From JAQIBY01 sp964615585 (GTDB taxonomy: Bacteria > Bacteroidota > Bacteroidia > Bacteroidales > ML635J-15): 41,080 nucleotides of DNA. The notes under the pieces are model-generated. The model saw only the letters and a program-made list of their open reading frames with translations, made no database searches and had not been told where the DNA came from. The translations under genes were made by a program, and so were the position numbers. Positions 9,307 to 17,826 of this stretch are shown one piece after another (the stretch's first letter is position 1; the number at the start of each line of letters is the position of its first letter). The stretch lies in assembly GCA_964615585.1 (NCBI GenBank), contig CAZTNS010000009.1:1-41080 (forward strand), read 5' to 3'.

Positions 9307-10755
9307 ATGATCATGCATAAATTCAATACATATTTTATCTTTTTCGGGGTGTTATTTTGCCTGAATAATGCAGCATCAGCTCAACAGGGGCAAACATTTT
9401 ATTTCATGGACAGAATCTCTCAAACTGCCTACATGAATCCCAGCCTGAAACATGATTATGATTACACTATTGGTGGATTGTTGTTGCCCATCGTCGGACA
9501 AGTGCCCCCGACCATGTATTTCAATTATTCCAACAACGGGTTCGATTATGCTGATTTTATTCATCACGGAACGGGAGATCAGGCTGATTCCCTGGTGTAT
9601 GATCCTGAAAATCTTCTGAAGAACATGCGGAATACCAACCATTTGCATTTTCAAACGCATATTGATCTGATTCATGTGGGATTCAAAACCAAAGATGAGG
9701 GATACCTGACCTTTAACATTACCGAAAAAATTGATTTTGGCTTGAGCTTGCCAAAAGATTTGTTCGGCATGATGTGGTATGGCAATAATTATTACAGGAA
9801 ACAGGATGAAAAAATTGATCTTTCAGGCCTGGGATTTCAATTTATGCATTACAGGGAAATTGCCGGAGGTTTTGCAACAGAAATTATTGATAATTTAGAA
9901 GTGGGTGGACGTGGCAAAATTCTTTTCGGCATGGCAAATGCCCAGACAGATGTAAATGAACTCAGCCTTTATACCGGACAAGATGATTATATGATTACGG
10001 CGGTATCTGACATGGCTATACACAGCAATACACCTCTGAATTTTAATTATTATCACAACGAAGACAGTACCGGGATTGAACTTGATGAAGATGCCATTGA
10101 AAATTATAACCCGCTCGATTATCCTTTCAACTTTAGAAATCCTGGTTTTGCTTTGGATATCGGTGCTAGATATACTTATCTGGAAGATTATACTGCTTTT
10201 ATTAGTGTCAATGATTTGGGATTGATTAGCTGGAATGAGAATCCCTTTTCTTTACATTCTGACGGCACATTTGGTTTCAGGGGAATTGAAGTTGATTTCT
10301 TTGAAGATGAAGATGAGTTTGAAGAAAACATGGAAGAGTTTGGTGATTCTGTGCTCAATATTTTTGCACCCGGAGCCAATGATTACAGTTACATTACATG
10401 GTTGCCTACAGACCTTTATCTCGGAGGACAATACCATTACCATGAAATGCTTAATCTTGGGATGTTGTACAGAATGGAATTTTACCGGAAAGATGTCATG
10501 CACAGTTTTACGTTGTCTGCCAACTCCAATATCACAGACTGGCTTTCGACTCACCTGAGCTATTCCATCATGAACAACAAATTTACCAATGTTGGCCTTG
10601 GACTGACCATAAGAGGCGCCTTTTTGCAGTATTATATCGTTACAGATAACCTTTTTGGTGCCATGTTCCCGCAGTCAAGCAGAAATTTGAACATCCGGAT
10701 GGGATGTAATCTGGTCTTTGGGTATAAGGAAATCACCTCAGAATCCTTATTTTAA
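9307..10755 (+). CDS. DUF5723-like outer-membrane beta-barrel protein
   Basis: The 482-residue product has a cleavable signal peptide ending near AASAQQ. Its early motif 'TAYMNPSLKHDY' is typical of Bacteroidota barrels that start with a 'NPA/NPS' segment (PorV/DUF5723-like). Alternating aromatic strands run to the C-terminus, which ends in FGYKEITSESLF. An acidic stretch near 325-350 (FFEDEDEFEENMEEF) is probably a surface loop. It is the third gene of the operon that starts at 4846. The start could be the second ATG at 9313, two codons in. The family assignment is by pattern recognition; the transported or bound substrate is unknown. Confidence 0.7.
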   Translation: MIMHKFNTYFIFFGVLFCLNNAASAQQGQTFYFMDRISQTAYMNPSLKHDYDYTIGGLLLPIVGQVPPTMYFNYSNNGFDYADFIHHGTGDQADSLVYDPENLLKNMRNTNHLHFQTHIDLIHVGFKTKDEGYLTFNITEKIDFGLSLPKDLFGMMWYGNNYYRKQDEKIDLSGLGFQFMHYREIAGGFATEIIDNLEVGGRGKILFGMANAQTDVNELSLYTGQDDYMITAVSDMAIHSNTPLNFNYYHNEDSTGIELDEDAIENYNPLDYPFNFRNPGFALDIGARYTYLEDYTAFISVNDLGLISWNENPFSLHSDGTFGFRGIEVDFFEDEDEFEENMEEFGDSVLNIFAPGANDYSYITWLPTDLYLGGQYHYHEMLNLGMLYRMEFYRKDVMHSFTLSANSNITDWLSTHLSYSIMNNKFTNVGLGLTIRGAFLQYYIVTDNLFGAMFPQSSRNLNIRMGCNLVFGYKEITSESLF

Positions 10756-10781
10756 TGTCCATTAAGTACATAAATTGATGT

Positions 10782-12821
10782 ATGAACGATAGAATTAAGC
10801 TTGAACGTACCCTTAAGCTGTTATATTTACTTGGCCTTTGTATGCTTGCAGCAAGCATCCCTTTCTCCAATTTGTTTCCCAGCCTTGCCATTATGTTCAT
10901 TGGGTTGATATGGATTGCCGGGGCATTTGTTTTCCCATACAAGCAGCGCCTTCAGGCAAATAAAGAAGTATGGTGGTTTGTGTTGATTTATGTGATTCAT
11001 CTTATTTGGTTGTGGAACACCAGCAACTTTGATTACGCTACCGAAGATCTGAGAAAAAAGATTCCCTTGCTTTTTTTACCCCTTTTTATTGCATCCCTGC
11101 CTGCATTAAAGCGCCTTGGAAGAAACATCGTTCTTCATGTGTTTCTGATAAGTATGTTTATTTCCGGGCTGAGTGTTTTTATGGCTAAATACGGGTTTGC
11201 AGTGACCGAAATATCGGAGCCCAGGGATTACGCATTGTTTGCAAACCATATAAGACTGAGCCTAATGATGTCACTGGGAATATTTGTGGCCTGGTGGTTA
11301 TTCAGAAAAACACAGTTTACCTATTTGCGCATTTTGTACTTGATCAGTATAGCCATGAATGTGGCTGCCATGGTTATTTTGCAAGTTATAACAGGCCTTG
11401 CCATCACACTTGTCACTATGTTTATTATGGTTCTGATTTTCAGGAATACCATCAGAAATAAAGCCGTAAAAAAGTGGGGTTTCATTGCTATGATTATTAT
11501 ACCGCTTGTAATAATTTTTTATTTGGGAAATCAAATACATGCTTTTTACCATCCTGAAAATCCTTACCCCGACCCTGAAGAATCAAATTTGAAAACACAA
11601 AAAGGCCATCAATATAAGCACAGTCTCCACTCTGATCAGCTTGAAAATGGGAATCACATATATAGATTTCTTGCATTGAACGAATTAAAAAAGGCATGGA
11701 ATAAACGCAGCGATATCAAATATGATTCAGTGTGCCATAACGGGTATGAAATTAAAAATGTTTTGATCCGGTATTTAACATCAAAAGGGGAATTTAAAGA
11801 CGCAGAAGCCGTCAACTCTTTGAATGTGTGTGAATTAAATGCAATAGAATCTGGAGTTACAAATTACCGGTTTAAAGAAAAGCAGGGGTTAAATTCCAGG
11901 GTATATGAAATCATTTGGCAGGTTCATGTATATTTTAACGGAGGGAATCCTTCAGGCAAATCATTGGTGCAACGCATTGTTTATTTAGAAACCGGATGGC
12001 GCATTGCCATGAAAAACGTGTTAACGGGTGTGGGTACAGGCGATGTAAACGATAGTTTTAAGCACCAATACAGAGAAGACAATTCTCCCTTATTGCCGGA
12101 ATACAGGAGAAGAACACACAATCAATATCTGACCATGCTAATAGCCTTTGGTGTGTTTGGCTTTACCTTGTTTTTACTGGGATGGATATCTCCGGTCATC
12201 CGAAAAAAAGGGATGAATAATTATTTGTTCGCCGCTTTCTTTATCATTGCAAGCCTGAGCATGCTAAATGAAGATACATTGGAAACTTCTACAGGGGCTT
12301 GTTTTGTGGCTTATTTTTATTCATTATTTTTATGGGGAATTAATCGTAAAGCTATGTTTCAGGAAAAATTTATGCAAAAAGCCATACAATTGGCAAAAGA
12401 CAACATCCCCTCAGGGAACGGGCCTTTTGGGGCCGTCATTGTCAAAGACGGAGAAATCATTGCTGAAGCTACCAACGCTGTTACAAAAACAAATGATCCG
12501 ACAGCACATGCAGAAGTGAATGCAATCCGGAAAGCAACCAAAAAGCTCAACACATTTGATCTTTCGGGGTGTGAAATTTATGCATCTTGTGAACCTTGTC
12601 CCATGTGTTTGGGGGCCATTTACTGGGCGCACCTCGACAAATTATATTTTGCGGCAAGCAGGGAGGAAGCTGCCCAGGCAGGTTTCAGCGATGATTTTAT
12701 TTACAAAGAACTGGACAAATCCATCAGAGAAAGAAGCATCCCTACCCGTCAAATGATGCGGGATGAAGCAAAAATTGTGTTTAAATCCTGGAATGACTTC
12801 GAAGATAAAGTTATGTATTAA
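10782..12821 (+). CDS. O-antigen-ligase-type membrane protein fused to guanine deaminase
   Basis: One open frame of 679 residues joins two proteins. Residues 1-524 are a polytopic Wzy/WaaL-like O-antigen ligase: about ten helices, a large periplasmic loop (about 251-447), and the conserved loop-end motif RTHNQYLTMLIAFGVFGF with His446. Residues 525-679 form a complete 155-residue cytidine-deaminase-fold enzyme closest to guanine deaminase (GuaD). It has GPFGAVIVKDG, zinc ligands His576 (HAE, catalytic Glu578) and Cys606/Cys609 (PCPMC), AGFSDDFIYKE, and a C-terminal Tyr, which in GuaD completes the partner active site. The last ligase helix would leave the deaminase in the cytoplasm, which is topologically sensible. 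Internal ATGs at 12354 and 12372 could also yield the free deaminase. The gene is 26 bases after the DUF5723-like gene, so likely the operon's last gene. The ligase is expected to transfer or polymerise lipid-linked glycans; the deaminase converts guanine to xanthine. Confidence 0.85.
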   Translation: MNDRIKLERTLKLLYLLGLCMLAASIPFSNLFPSLAIMFIGLIWIAGAFVFPYKQRLQANKEVWWFVLIYVIHLIWLWNTSNFDYATEDLRKKIPLLFLPLFIASLPALKRLGRNIVLHVFLISMFISGLSVFMAKYGFAVTEISEPRDYALFANHIRLSLMMSLGIFVAWWLFRKTQFTYLRILYLISIAMNVAAMVILQVITGLAITLVTMFIMVLIFRNTIRNKAVKKWGFIAMIIIPLVIIFYLGNQIHAFYHPENPYPDPEESNLKTQKGHQYKHSLHSDQLENGNHIYRFLALNELKKAWNKRSDIKYDSVCHNGYEIKNVLIRYLTSKGEFKDAEAVNSLNVCELNAIESGVTNYRFKEKQGLNSRVYEIIWQVHVYFNGGNPSGKSLVQRIVYLETGWRIAMKNVLTGVGTGDVNDSFKHQYREDNSPLLPEYRRRTHNQYLTMLIAFGVFGFTLFLLGWISPVIRKKGMNNYLFAAFFIIASLSMLNEDTLETSTGACFVAYFYSLFLWGINRKAMFQEKFMQKAIQLAKDNIPSGNGPFGAVIVKDGEIIAEATNAVTKTNDPTAHAEVNAIRKATKKLNTFDLSGCEIYASCEPCPMCLGAIYWAHLDKLYFAASREEAAQAGFSDDFIYKELDKSIRERSIPTRQMMRDEAKIVFKSWNDFEDKVMY

Positions 12822-13000
12822 GTAACTGTTAGGACATAACCTAATCTGTATCATTAACATATGGTATTTTTACGATTTGAATAAAGAATACTGAACAGCA
12901 GAACAATCGAATTATGAACCAAAAAGCAAAAATCATCATTCATCATTCGACATTCTATTGTTCAAATGTTCGTTATTCAATAAGTTAACTGTTACGAAAT
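12818..13000. repeat. Imperfect direct repeats flanking a GAAC/GTTC-rich intergenic stretch
   Basis: Two similar segments, TTAAGTAACTGTTAGGACAT (12818-12837) and TAAGTTAACTGTTACGAAAT (12981-13000), lie about 160 bases apart. Between them, 12890-12980 contains several GAAC and GTTC/ATTC words in opposite orientations, giving an imperfect inverted look. No open frame or good promoter is seen. It may be a decayed small repeat element. The first copy overlaps the stop codon of the ligase fusion. Confidence 0.35.
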
Positions 13001-13107
13001 GAAAAAGTTATTTTGTTACAAACCGTTTTGCCATAAATAATCATTTTTATTTGTGAAAAATAAATCTATTTTAGCAGCTGAAATATATAACTTAAAAGCA
13101 ACGCAAA

Positions 13108-14394
13108 ATGTATAGTTCCATTGTCAACAAAGAAAAGAAAATTGCTGTGATAGGCCTTGGCTACGTTGGATTACCTATTGCCCTGGAGTTTGCAAAACAT
13201 GTACCCGTTATTGGCTTTGATATCAAGCCCGATCGTGTTGAAATGATGAAAAAGGGCATAGACCCAAGCCGTGAACTTGAATCTGAAGATTTTGAAAATA
13301 AAGATATTACCTTTACAGTAGATGTAGAGGATTTGAAAAATGCCAGTTTTTACATTATAGCTGTACCTACACCCATCAACGAACATAAACAGCCTGAGCT
13401 TAAACCGGTGCTCAGTGCTTCTGAAACGGTAGGTAAAGTGTTAAGCAAAGGGGATTATGTGGTGTTTGAATCAACTGTGTATCCCGGATGTACCGAGGAG
13501 GATTGTGTGCCGGTGCTGGAAAAAATTTCAGGCCTGACGTATAAAACAGATTTTAAAGTTGGGTATTCCCCGGAACGCATTAACCCGGGGGATAAAAAAC
13601 ATACACTTGTGAACATCACCAAAGTGTCAGCCGGTTGCGATGAAGCATCTGCAGAAAATATTGCTAAAGTGTATGAAATGATAATCACTGCAGGTGTGCA
13701 TAGAGCCAGCTCTATAAAAGTGGCAGAGGCGGCTAAAATCATTGAAAATACACAACGTGATGTCAACATTGCCCTGATGAATGAATTGTCCATGATATTC
13801 AATAAAATTGGCATCAATACTTTTGAAGTACTTGAAGCTGCCGGGACCAAGTGGAATTTCCTGCCGTTTGTCCCCGGCTTGGTTGGTGGACATTGCATTG
13901 GTGTGGATCCGTATTACCTGCTTCACAAAGCCAAACAACTTGGTCATCATACCCAGATCATTAATTCCGGCCGTGCCATCAACGACGGTATGGGGGCTTA
14001 TGTTACCAAGGAAACCATTAAAATGATGCTGACTCAGGATAAAGTGCTCTCAAATGCCAAAGTGCTGGTGATGGGCCTCACGTTCAAAGAAAATGTGTCT
14101 GATATTCGCAACACACGTGTGATTGATATCCTGCATGAACTTAATGACTATAAAGTAAAATACGACATTGTGGATCCCTATGCCAGCCCGGATGAGGTAA
14201 AAGAAGAATATGACATTGAACTTAGCGAGACAGGCAACAATTACGATGCCATCATTCTGGCGGTAAATCATGATGAATACACAAAACTTGATGAAAGTTA
14301 TTTTCAGTCAATCAGTGCCGGCAAAGGCATTCTTGTGGATATCAAAGCCGTGTTTAAAGACCGCATCCAAAACATGACATACTGGAGTTTGTAA
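13108..14394 (+). CDS. Nucleotide-sugar dehydrogenase (UDP-N-acetyl-hexosamine 6-dehydrogenase type)
   Basis: The 428-residue cytosolic enzyme belongs to the UDP-glucose/GDP-mannose dehydrogenase family. It has the NAD-binding GLGYVG (residues 16-21), the ESTVYPGCTEE segment (121-131), VGYSPERINPGD (151-162), Lys210 and Asn214 in AAKIIENTQRDVNIALMNE, and the catalytic Cys263 in GGHCIGVDPYYL. YSPERINPG and the ENTQRD segment resemble the TviB/WbpO branch, which oxidises C6 of UDP-GlcNAc or UDP-GalNAc, more than UDP-glucose dehydrogenase. The exact substrate cannot be fixed from sequence. It would supply uronic acid sugars for surface polysaccharide, in keeping with the ligase upstream and the deacetylase downstream. 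No consensus promoter was found in the 286 bases upstream. Confidence 0.93.
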   Translation: MYSSIVNKEKKIAVIGLGYVGLPIALEFAKHVPVIGFDIKPDRVEMMKKGIDPSRELESEDFENKDITFTVDVEDLKNASFYIIAVPTPINEHKQPELKPVLSASETVGKVLSKGDYVVFESTVYPGCTEEDCVPVLEKISGLTYKTDFKVGYSPERINPGDKKHTLVNITKVSAGCDEASAENIAKVYEMIITAGVHRASSIKVAEAAKIIENTQRDVNIALMNELSMIFNKIGINTFEVLEAAGTKWNFLPFVPGLVGGHCIGVDPYYLLHKAKQLGHHTQIINSGRAINDGMGAYVTKETIKMMLTQDKVLSNAKVLVMGLTFKENVSDIRNTRVIDILHELNDYKVKYDIVDPYASPDEVKEEYDIELSETGNNYDAIILAVNHDEYTKLDESYFQSISAGKGILVDIKAVFKDRIQNMTYWSL

Positions 14395-14486
14395 CAACTT
14401 GCGGTTTGCTTTCTGAATGAATGGAGTCAGAATTTCAGCCCATTGATAAGGAAAAAAATCATGTGCCTTTATGTCAATATATTATG

Positions 14487-14494
14487 TAATTTTG
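14487..14494 (+). promoter_or_regulatory. Candidate -7 element TAATTTTG
   Basis: TAATTTTG matches TAnnTTTG and ends four bases before the ATG of the deacetylase gene, which would give an almost leaderless transcript. There is no TTTG at the proper distance upstream, so the call is weak. Confidence 0.3.
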
Positions 14495-14498
14495 TTGC

Positions 14499-15263
14499 AT
14501 GTCCTTTAAAATTGCGCATTCCCGCTTTCTTTTGATTACACTTGCTGTGTTGATGCTCTCATCGTGCCGGAAAAACATTGATGATACAGGCGGGAAAATT
14601 ATGCTTAGTTTTGATGACCAGTACATAGACAGTTGGTATGCACACAGGCAACTGTTTAAAAATTATGATGCACAGGTTTGCTTTTATGTCACAAGGCCAC
14701 TGGAGCTAAGCAACGAGGATTTTAAAAAATTGCTGATATTGCAGAATGACGGTCATGTTATTGGTTCACATGGCATGTATCACAGACACATAAACGAATT
14801 TGAAACTGCTGAAAGCTATTATAAGCAGGAAGTTTTGCCATCTGTGCAAATTTTTGAAGCACATGGTTTGGATGTCAGAGCCTATGCATATCCACACGGT
14901 AAAGGCAGGAGCGATGTTGACAGCCTGCTGATATCACATGGGTTTACGGTGAGAGATGCAGGTTGGAATTACAGCCATCAGGTATTGTCGAAAAAGGAAA
15001 CCTGTTATATTCATGACACAGGTGTACCCAAAAAGTTTGTTGCCATGGGGCTTGACCATAATTACAAAACAGGTTATGTGGATATTTTTCTCGGCCTCCG
15101 CAAAGCAAAACGCGAGAACAATATGATTGTGCTGGTTGGCCATGACATCGACAGGAAATATAATAATTATATTACCCACCCCTTGAAACTGAGATTTCTG
15201 CTTAAACAATGCACGCGTAATAACATTGATTTCTATCTTCCGGTATTAGAAAAAGAAGATTGA
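14499..15263 (+). CDS. Lipoprotein polysaccharide deacetylase (NodB-like)
   Basis: The 254-residue product has a lipoprotein signal with lipobox LSSC (Cys23) and a compact NodB fold. The metal/catalytic Asp pair is Asp39-Asp40 in MLSFDDQY. The His pair of the HxxxH motif is His91 and His95 in GSHGMYHRH. AYAYPHGKGRSDVDS (about 133-147) is the RxxxxPxG-like motif, although the usual Arg is not in its canonical place. LVGHDIDRKY near 209 holds the late catalytic His. Such enzymes remove N- or O-acetyl groups from polysaccharides or peptidoglycan. The lipid anchor puts it on the periplasmic or outer face. Context with the UDP-sugar dehydrogenase suggests cell-surface glycan. Substrate unknown. 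Confidence 0.85.
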   Translation: MSFKIAHSRFLLITLAVLMLSSCRKNIDDTGGKIMLSFDDQYIDSWYAHRQLFKNYDAQVCFYVTRPLELSNEDFKKLLILQNDGHVIGSHGMYHRHINEFETAESYYKQEVLPSVQIFEAHGLDVRAYAYPHGKGRSDVDSLLISHGFTVRDAGWNYSHQVLSKKETCYIHDTGVPKKFVAMGLDHNYKTGYVDIFLGLRKAKRENNMIVLVGHDIDRKYNNYITHPLKLRFLLKQCTRNNIDFYLPVLEKED

Positions 15264-15432
15264 ATTAATGATTTTTTCTGCCACTTAATCTTGACGCACT
15301 TTATCACCATCATAATTTATGATGAACCACATTTTTATAGCCAAAGCCACGCTTTGCATTTAGAGTTTACGCCATTTTATTTTCCTGGATCGGCCAGTTG
15401 ATTCCGGCTTATCCCAGTGAAAAAGCGCATTG

Positions 15433-15453
15433 ACATCAATCTTTCATTGATGT
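15433..15453. terminator. Hairpin after pepE (possible terminator)
   Basis: A perfect 8-base stem (ACATCAAT / ATTGATGT) with a five-base loop lies seven bases past the pepE stop on the minus strand. It is preceded on that strand by six C residues. A T-run (TTTTT) follows only after eight bases, so it is a weak intrinsic terminator at best. It also sits where the convergent deacetylase transcript would end. Confidence 0.4.
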
Positions 15454-15459
15454 GGGGGG

Positions 15460-16170
15460 TTATTTTTTCAGCAAAAAAGTAAAATCCTCATCTGTACCTA
15501 TTTCACGTGGTTCTTCGCCATATTTAAACAACCTCAGCGGATGGATACCGATGAGTTTCATTTTATCGCCTTCGATGAGAAACATACATCCCTCACGAAG
15601 TCCGGCGACCGGCATGTTTTTGTTCAGCACAAGAAACTCATTGATACGATCTTCACGGCTTTCACCAGCATGTCCCTGGGCTTTTTTATCCAGGAAATGC
15701 GGATTGATCTGGAACGGAATGAGGTTTAGGGCATCAAAGCCATGAGGATCAATGATGGGCATGTCGTTGGTGGTTTTTATGGTGGGACATGTTACATTTG
15801 AACCAGCGCTCCATCCTATGTATGGTGTGCCGTTAAGCACTTTTTTGCGTATTGGATCAAGCAAATTGTTATCCCGCATTACCCGTACGAGGTTCCATGT
15901 GTTCCCGCCGCCAATAACTATGGCATCAGCATCTTCAACGGCTTTTACCGGGTCATCAAATTTGTGGATGGCCACCACATCATGACCCACTTCATTGAAG
16001 CGCTTTTTTACTTTGTCTTCATATTCATCCCACGAAAAACTGACGGCAGCGTAAGGAATAAATAAGGCAGTTACTTTTTCTTTTCCCAATGTTTCTGCGA
16101 TCTGGTGCTTGGGATAATCCAGATACGCCTCTCCGGCCATTGTTGAGTTACTTATTAATAAACATTTCAT
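15460..16170 (-). CDS. pepE: Dipeptidase E (alpha-aspartyl dipeptidase, peptidase S51)
   Basis: From the ATG at 16170 the product is 236 residues (enterobacterial PepE 229) and begins MKCLLISNSTMAG, the family's usual N-terminus. The longer in-frame start at 16215 adds only an unrelated AT-rich leader and is rejected. The catalytic triad matches Salmonella PepE with an offset of one: Ser121 in IGWSAGSN, Asp136 in KTTNDMP and His158 in INPHFLD. IVIGGGNTWNL (85-95) is also typical. The enzyme cleaves dipeptides with N-terminal Asp in the cytosol. It is monocistronic and convergent with the deacetylase. Confidence 0.95.
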   Translation of the reverse strand: MKCLLISNSTMAGEAYLDYPKHQIAETLGKEKVTALFIPYAAVSFSWDEYEDKVKKRFNEVGHDVVAIHKFDDPVKAVEDADAIVIGGGNTWNLVRVMRDNNLLDPIRKKVLNGTPYIGWSAGSNVTCPTIKTTNDMPIIDPHGFDALNLIPFQINPHFLDKKAQGHAGESREDRINEFLVLNKNMPVAGLREGCMFLIEGDKMKLIGIHPLRLFKYGEEPREIGTDEDFTFLLKK

Positions 16171-16260
16171 ACACAATAAATTTTTATTATTCACATTAAA
16201 GATATAAAAATACATAAATTATTACGTTATTTCAAAATAGTGTCGGATATTTGTTTTGTA

Positions 16261-17826
16261 ATGCGATATTGCTTTTTCTTCATAACAGTAGTTTTAGTTT
16301 TTGCGTCAACATCAGCTATAGCGCAGGAAAAAGACATTGACCCCAACGGGTACAATGTGTTTTATTATCCCGGTGGGCAGAAAAGCAGCGAAGGGTACAT
16401 GAAAAACGGTCAGCCTGAAGGCGTGTGGATCAACTATTATCCCAACGGGCAAATCCGCTCGAAAGGGAAGCGAACAAACCATGAGCTTGACAGCACTTGG
16501 GTTTTTTACGATGAAAATGGTAATCTCACAAAAAAGATTCAATACAAAAACGGAAAAAAGCACGGTTATTATAACGCTTACAAAGCCGTTGAAAAAGAAG
16601 ATTCTACCCAAAACATCCTGGTATCCAAAGAGCTGTATTTTAATGACAAACTCAATGGTAAATCATTTTATTACGATAAAGAAGAGGGATACTTAAAATA
16701 CACATACAATTACGACAAGGGAAAAAAACACGGACTGGGAAAACAATACGATGAATCAGGGAAAGTGATTAATTTATTTGAATATTTTAATGGATTTTTG
16801 GTAGAAAGCTCAATGGTAAACCGGAAAAACAGCAGCGGCGGAAAAACCGGAAAATGGCTTACATTTTATCCCGCCGGTCAGATCGAAACGGAAACCCATT
16901 ATATCAATGGGAAAAAGCACGGCAGGTACATAAAGTATGATAAAGCCGGTAACATTATCGAAGAGCAAAAATTCAGGATGGGCAAACGCATTGTAGCTGA
17001 AGAAGAAGCTGAAAAACTGAAAGCGGAACTCAAACAAACCTATTACAACAACGGAAACATCAAATACGAGGGGGCATTTATTGACAGCATTCCGGTTGGT
17101 ATGCATAAATCCTATGATAAAGACGGCAGCCTGGACAAAGCCATGGAATACAACCGTCAGGGAGATATGGAAGGTGAAGGGGTTTTAACAAAACAAGGCC
17201 TGAAAGACAGCGTCTGGACATTTTATTTCCCTACCAAAGAACCGAGGTGCCGCGGGGCATTTAGAAATGGCAAACGCCATGGGAAATGGGAGTTTTATTT
17301 TCAAAATGGAAATACTGAACAGGTTGGCCACTATAGGAAAGGGAAACCACACGGTGAATGGAAGTGGTATTATCCGGATGGAAGCTTGATCAAAATGGAA
17401 AATTACCATAAAGGGAAACTTGACGGGGAACTGCTTGAACTAAGCCCGGAAGGAGATACCATTCAACATGGCAGCTATGTGGATGGAAAAAAAACGGGTG
17501 AATGGATGTATAATGTCGGTGATCATAAAGAAGTTGGAAATTATGAAGATGGGTTAAAACATGGTATCTGGAAACATTATTACCGTGGAAATACCCTGAT
17601 ATTTGAAGGAAAATACGTCAACGGTGAGCCCGATGGATTGCATCAACACTGGTATGTCAATGGAGAACCCGAGTTGATGGGTAAATATATCATGGGTAAA
17701 AAGGACGGCCTCTGGCAAAAATACCACAGGGACGGCAGTTTATTTATTGTGTATAAATATGATCACGGAGAACTGAAAAAGATCAATGGTAAAAACTGGG
17801 AAAAATGGCAAAAACAATTTGAATAG
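16261..17826 (+). CDS. Exported MORN/YwqK-type repeat protein
   Basis: From the ATG at 16261 the product is 521 residues with a clear signal peptide (MRYCFFFITVVLVFASTSAIAQ). An in-frame GTG at 16240 would add seven residues before the signal and is less likely. Nearly the whole mature part consists of about 15 repeats of 22-24 residues of the form 'Y.NG...G.W..YYPNG' (YPGGQKSSEGYMKNGQPEGVW, YYPNGQIRSKGK, YYPDGSLIKMENYHKGK and so on). This is the 'YwqK antitoxin repeat' or MORN-variant family. The annotation name comes from a Bacillus protein and does not imply toxin immunity here. A middle stretch (about 240-270, EEEAEKLKAELKQ) is helical. Its 3' end overlaps the next gene by 41 bases, implying translational coupling. 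Confidence 0.85.
   Translation: MRYCFFFITVVLVFASTSAIAQEKDIDPNGYNVFYYPGGQKSSEGYMKNGQPEGVWINYYPNGQIRSKGKRTNHELDSTWVFYDENGNLTKKIQYKNGKKHGYYNAYKAVEKEDSTQNILVSKELYFNDKLNGKSFYYDKEEGYLKYTYNYDKGKKHGLGKQYDESGKVINLFEYFNGFLVESSMVNRKNSSGGKTGKWLTFYPAGQIETETHYINGKKHGRYIKYDKAGNIIEEQKFRMGKRIVAEEEAEKLKAELKQTYYNNGNIKYEGAFIDSIPVGMHKSYDKDGSLDKAMEYNRQGDMEGEGVLTKQGLKDSVWTFYFPTKEPRCRGAFRNGKRHGKWEFYFQNGNTEQVGHYRKGKPHGEWKWYYPDGSLIKMENYHKGKLDGELLELSPEGDTIQHGSYVDGKKTGEWMYNVGDHKEVGNYEDGLKHGIWKHYYRGNTLIFEGKYVNGEPDGLHQHWYVNGEPELMGKYIMGKKDGLWQKYHRDGSLFIVYKYDHGELKKINGKNWEKWQKQFE

Noticed and set aside
12354..12821. Guanine deaminase as a separate gene
   Set aside because: No stop codon lies between the ligase and deaminase parts, so a single coding sequence is reported. 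Independent start at 12354 remains possible.
16240..16260. GTG start for the repeat protein
   Set aside because: The ATG at 16261 begins exactly at a standard signal peptide; the seven extra residues have no role.
16261..17826. YwqK-type repeats as evidence for a toxin-antitoxin pair
   Set aside because: The family name is inherited from annotation. The protein has a signal peptide, so it is exported, and the neighbour is a barrel-like protein, not a toxin.
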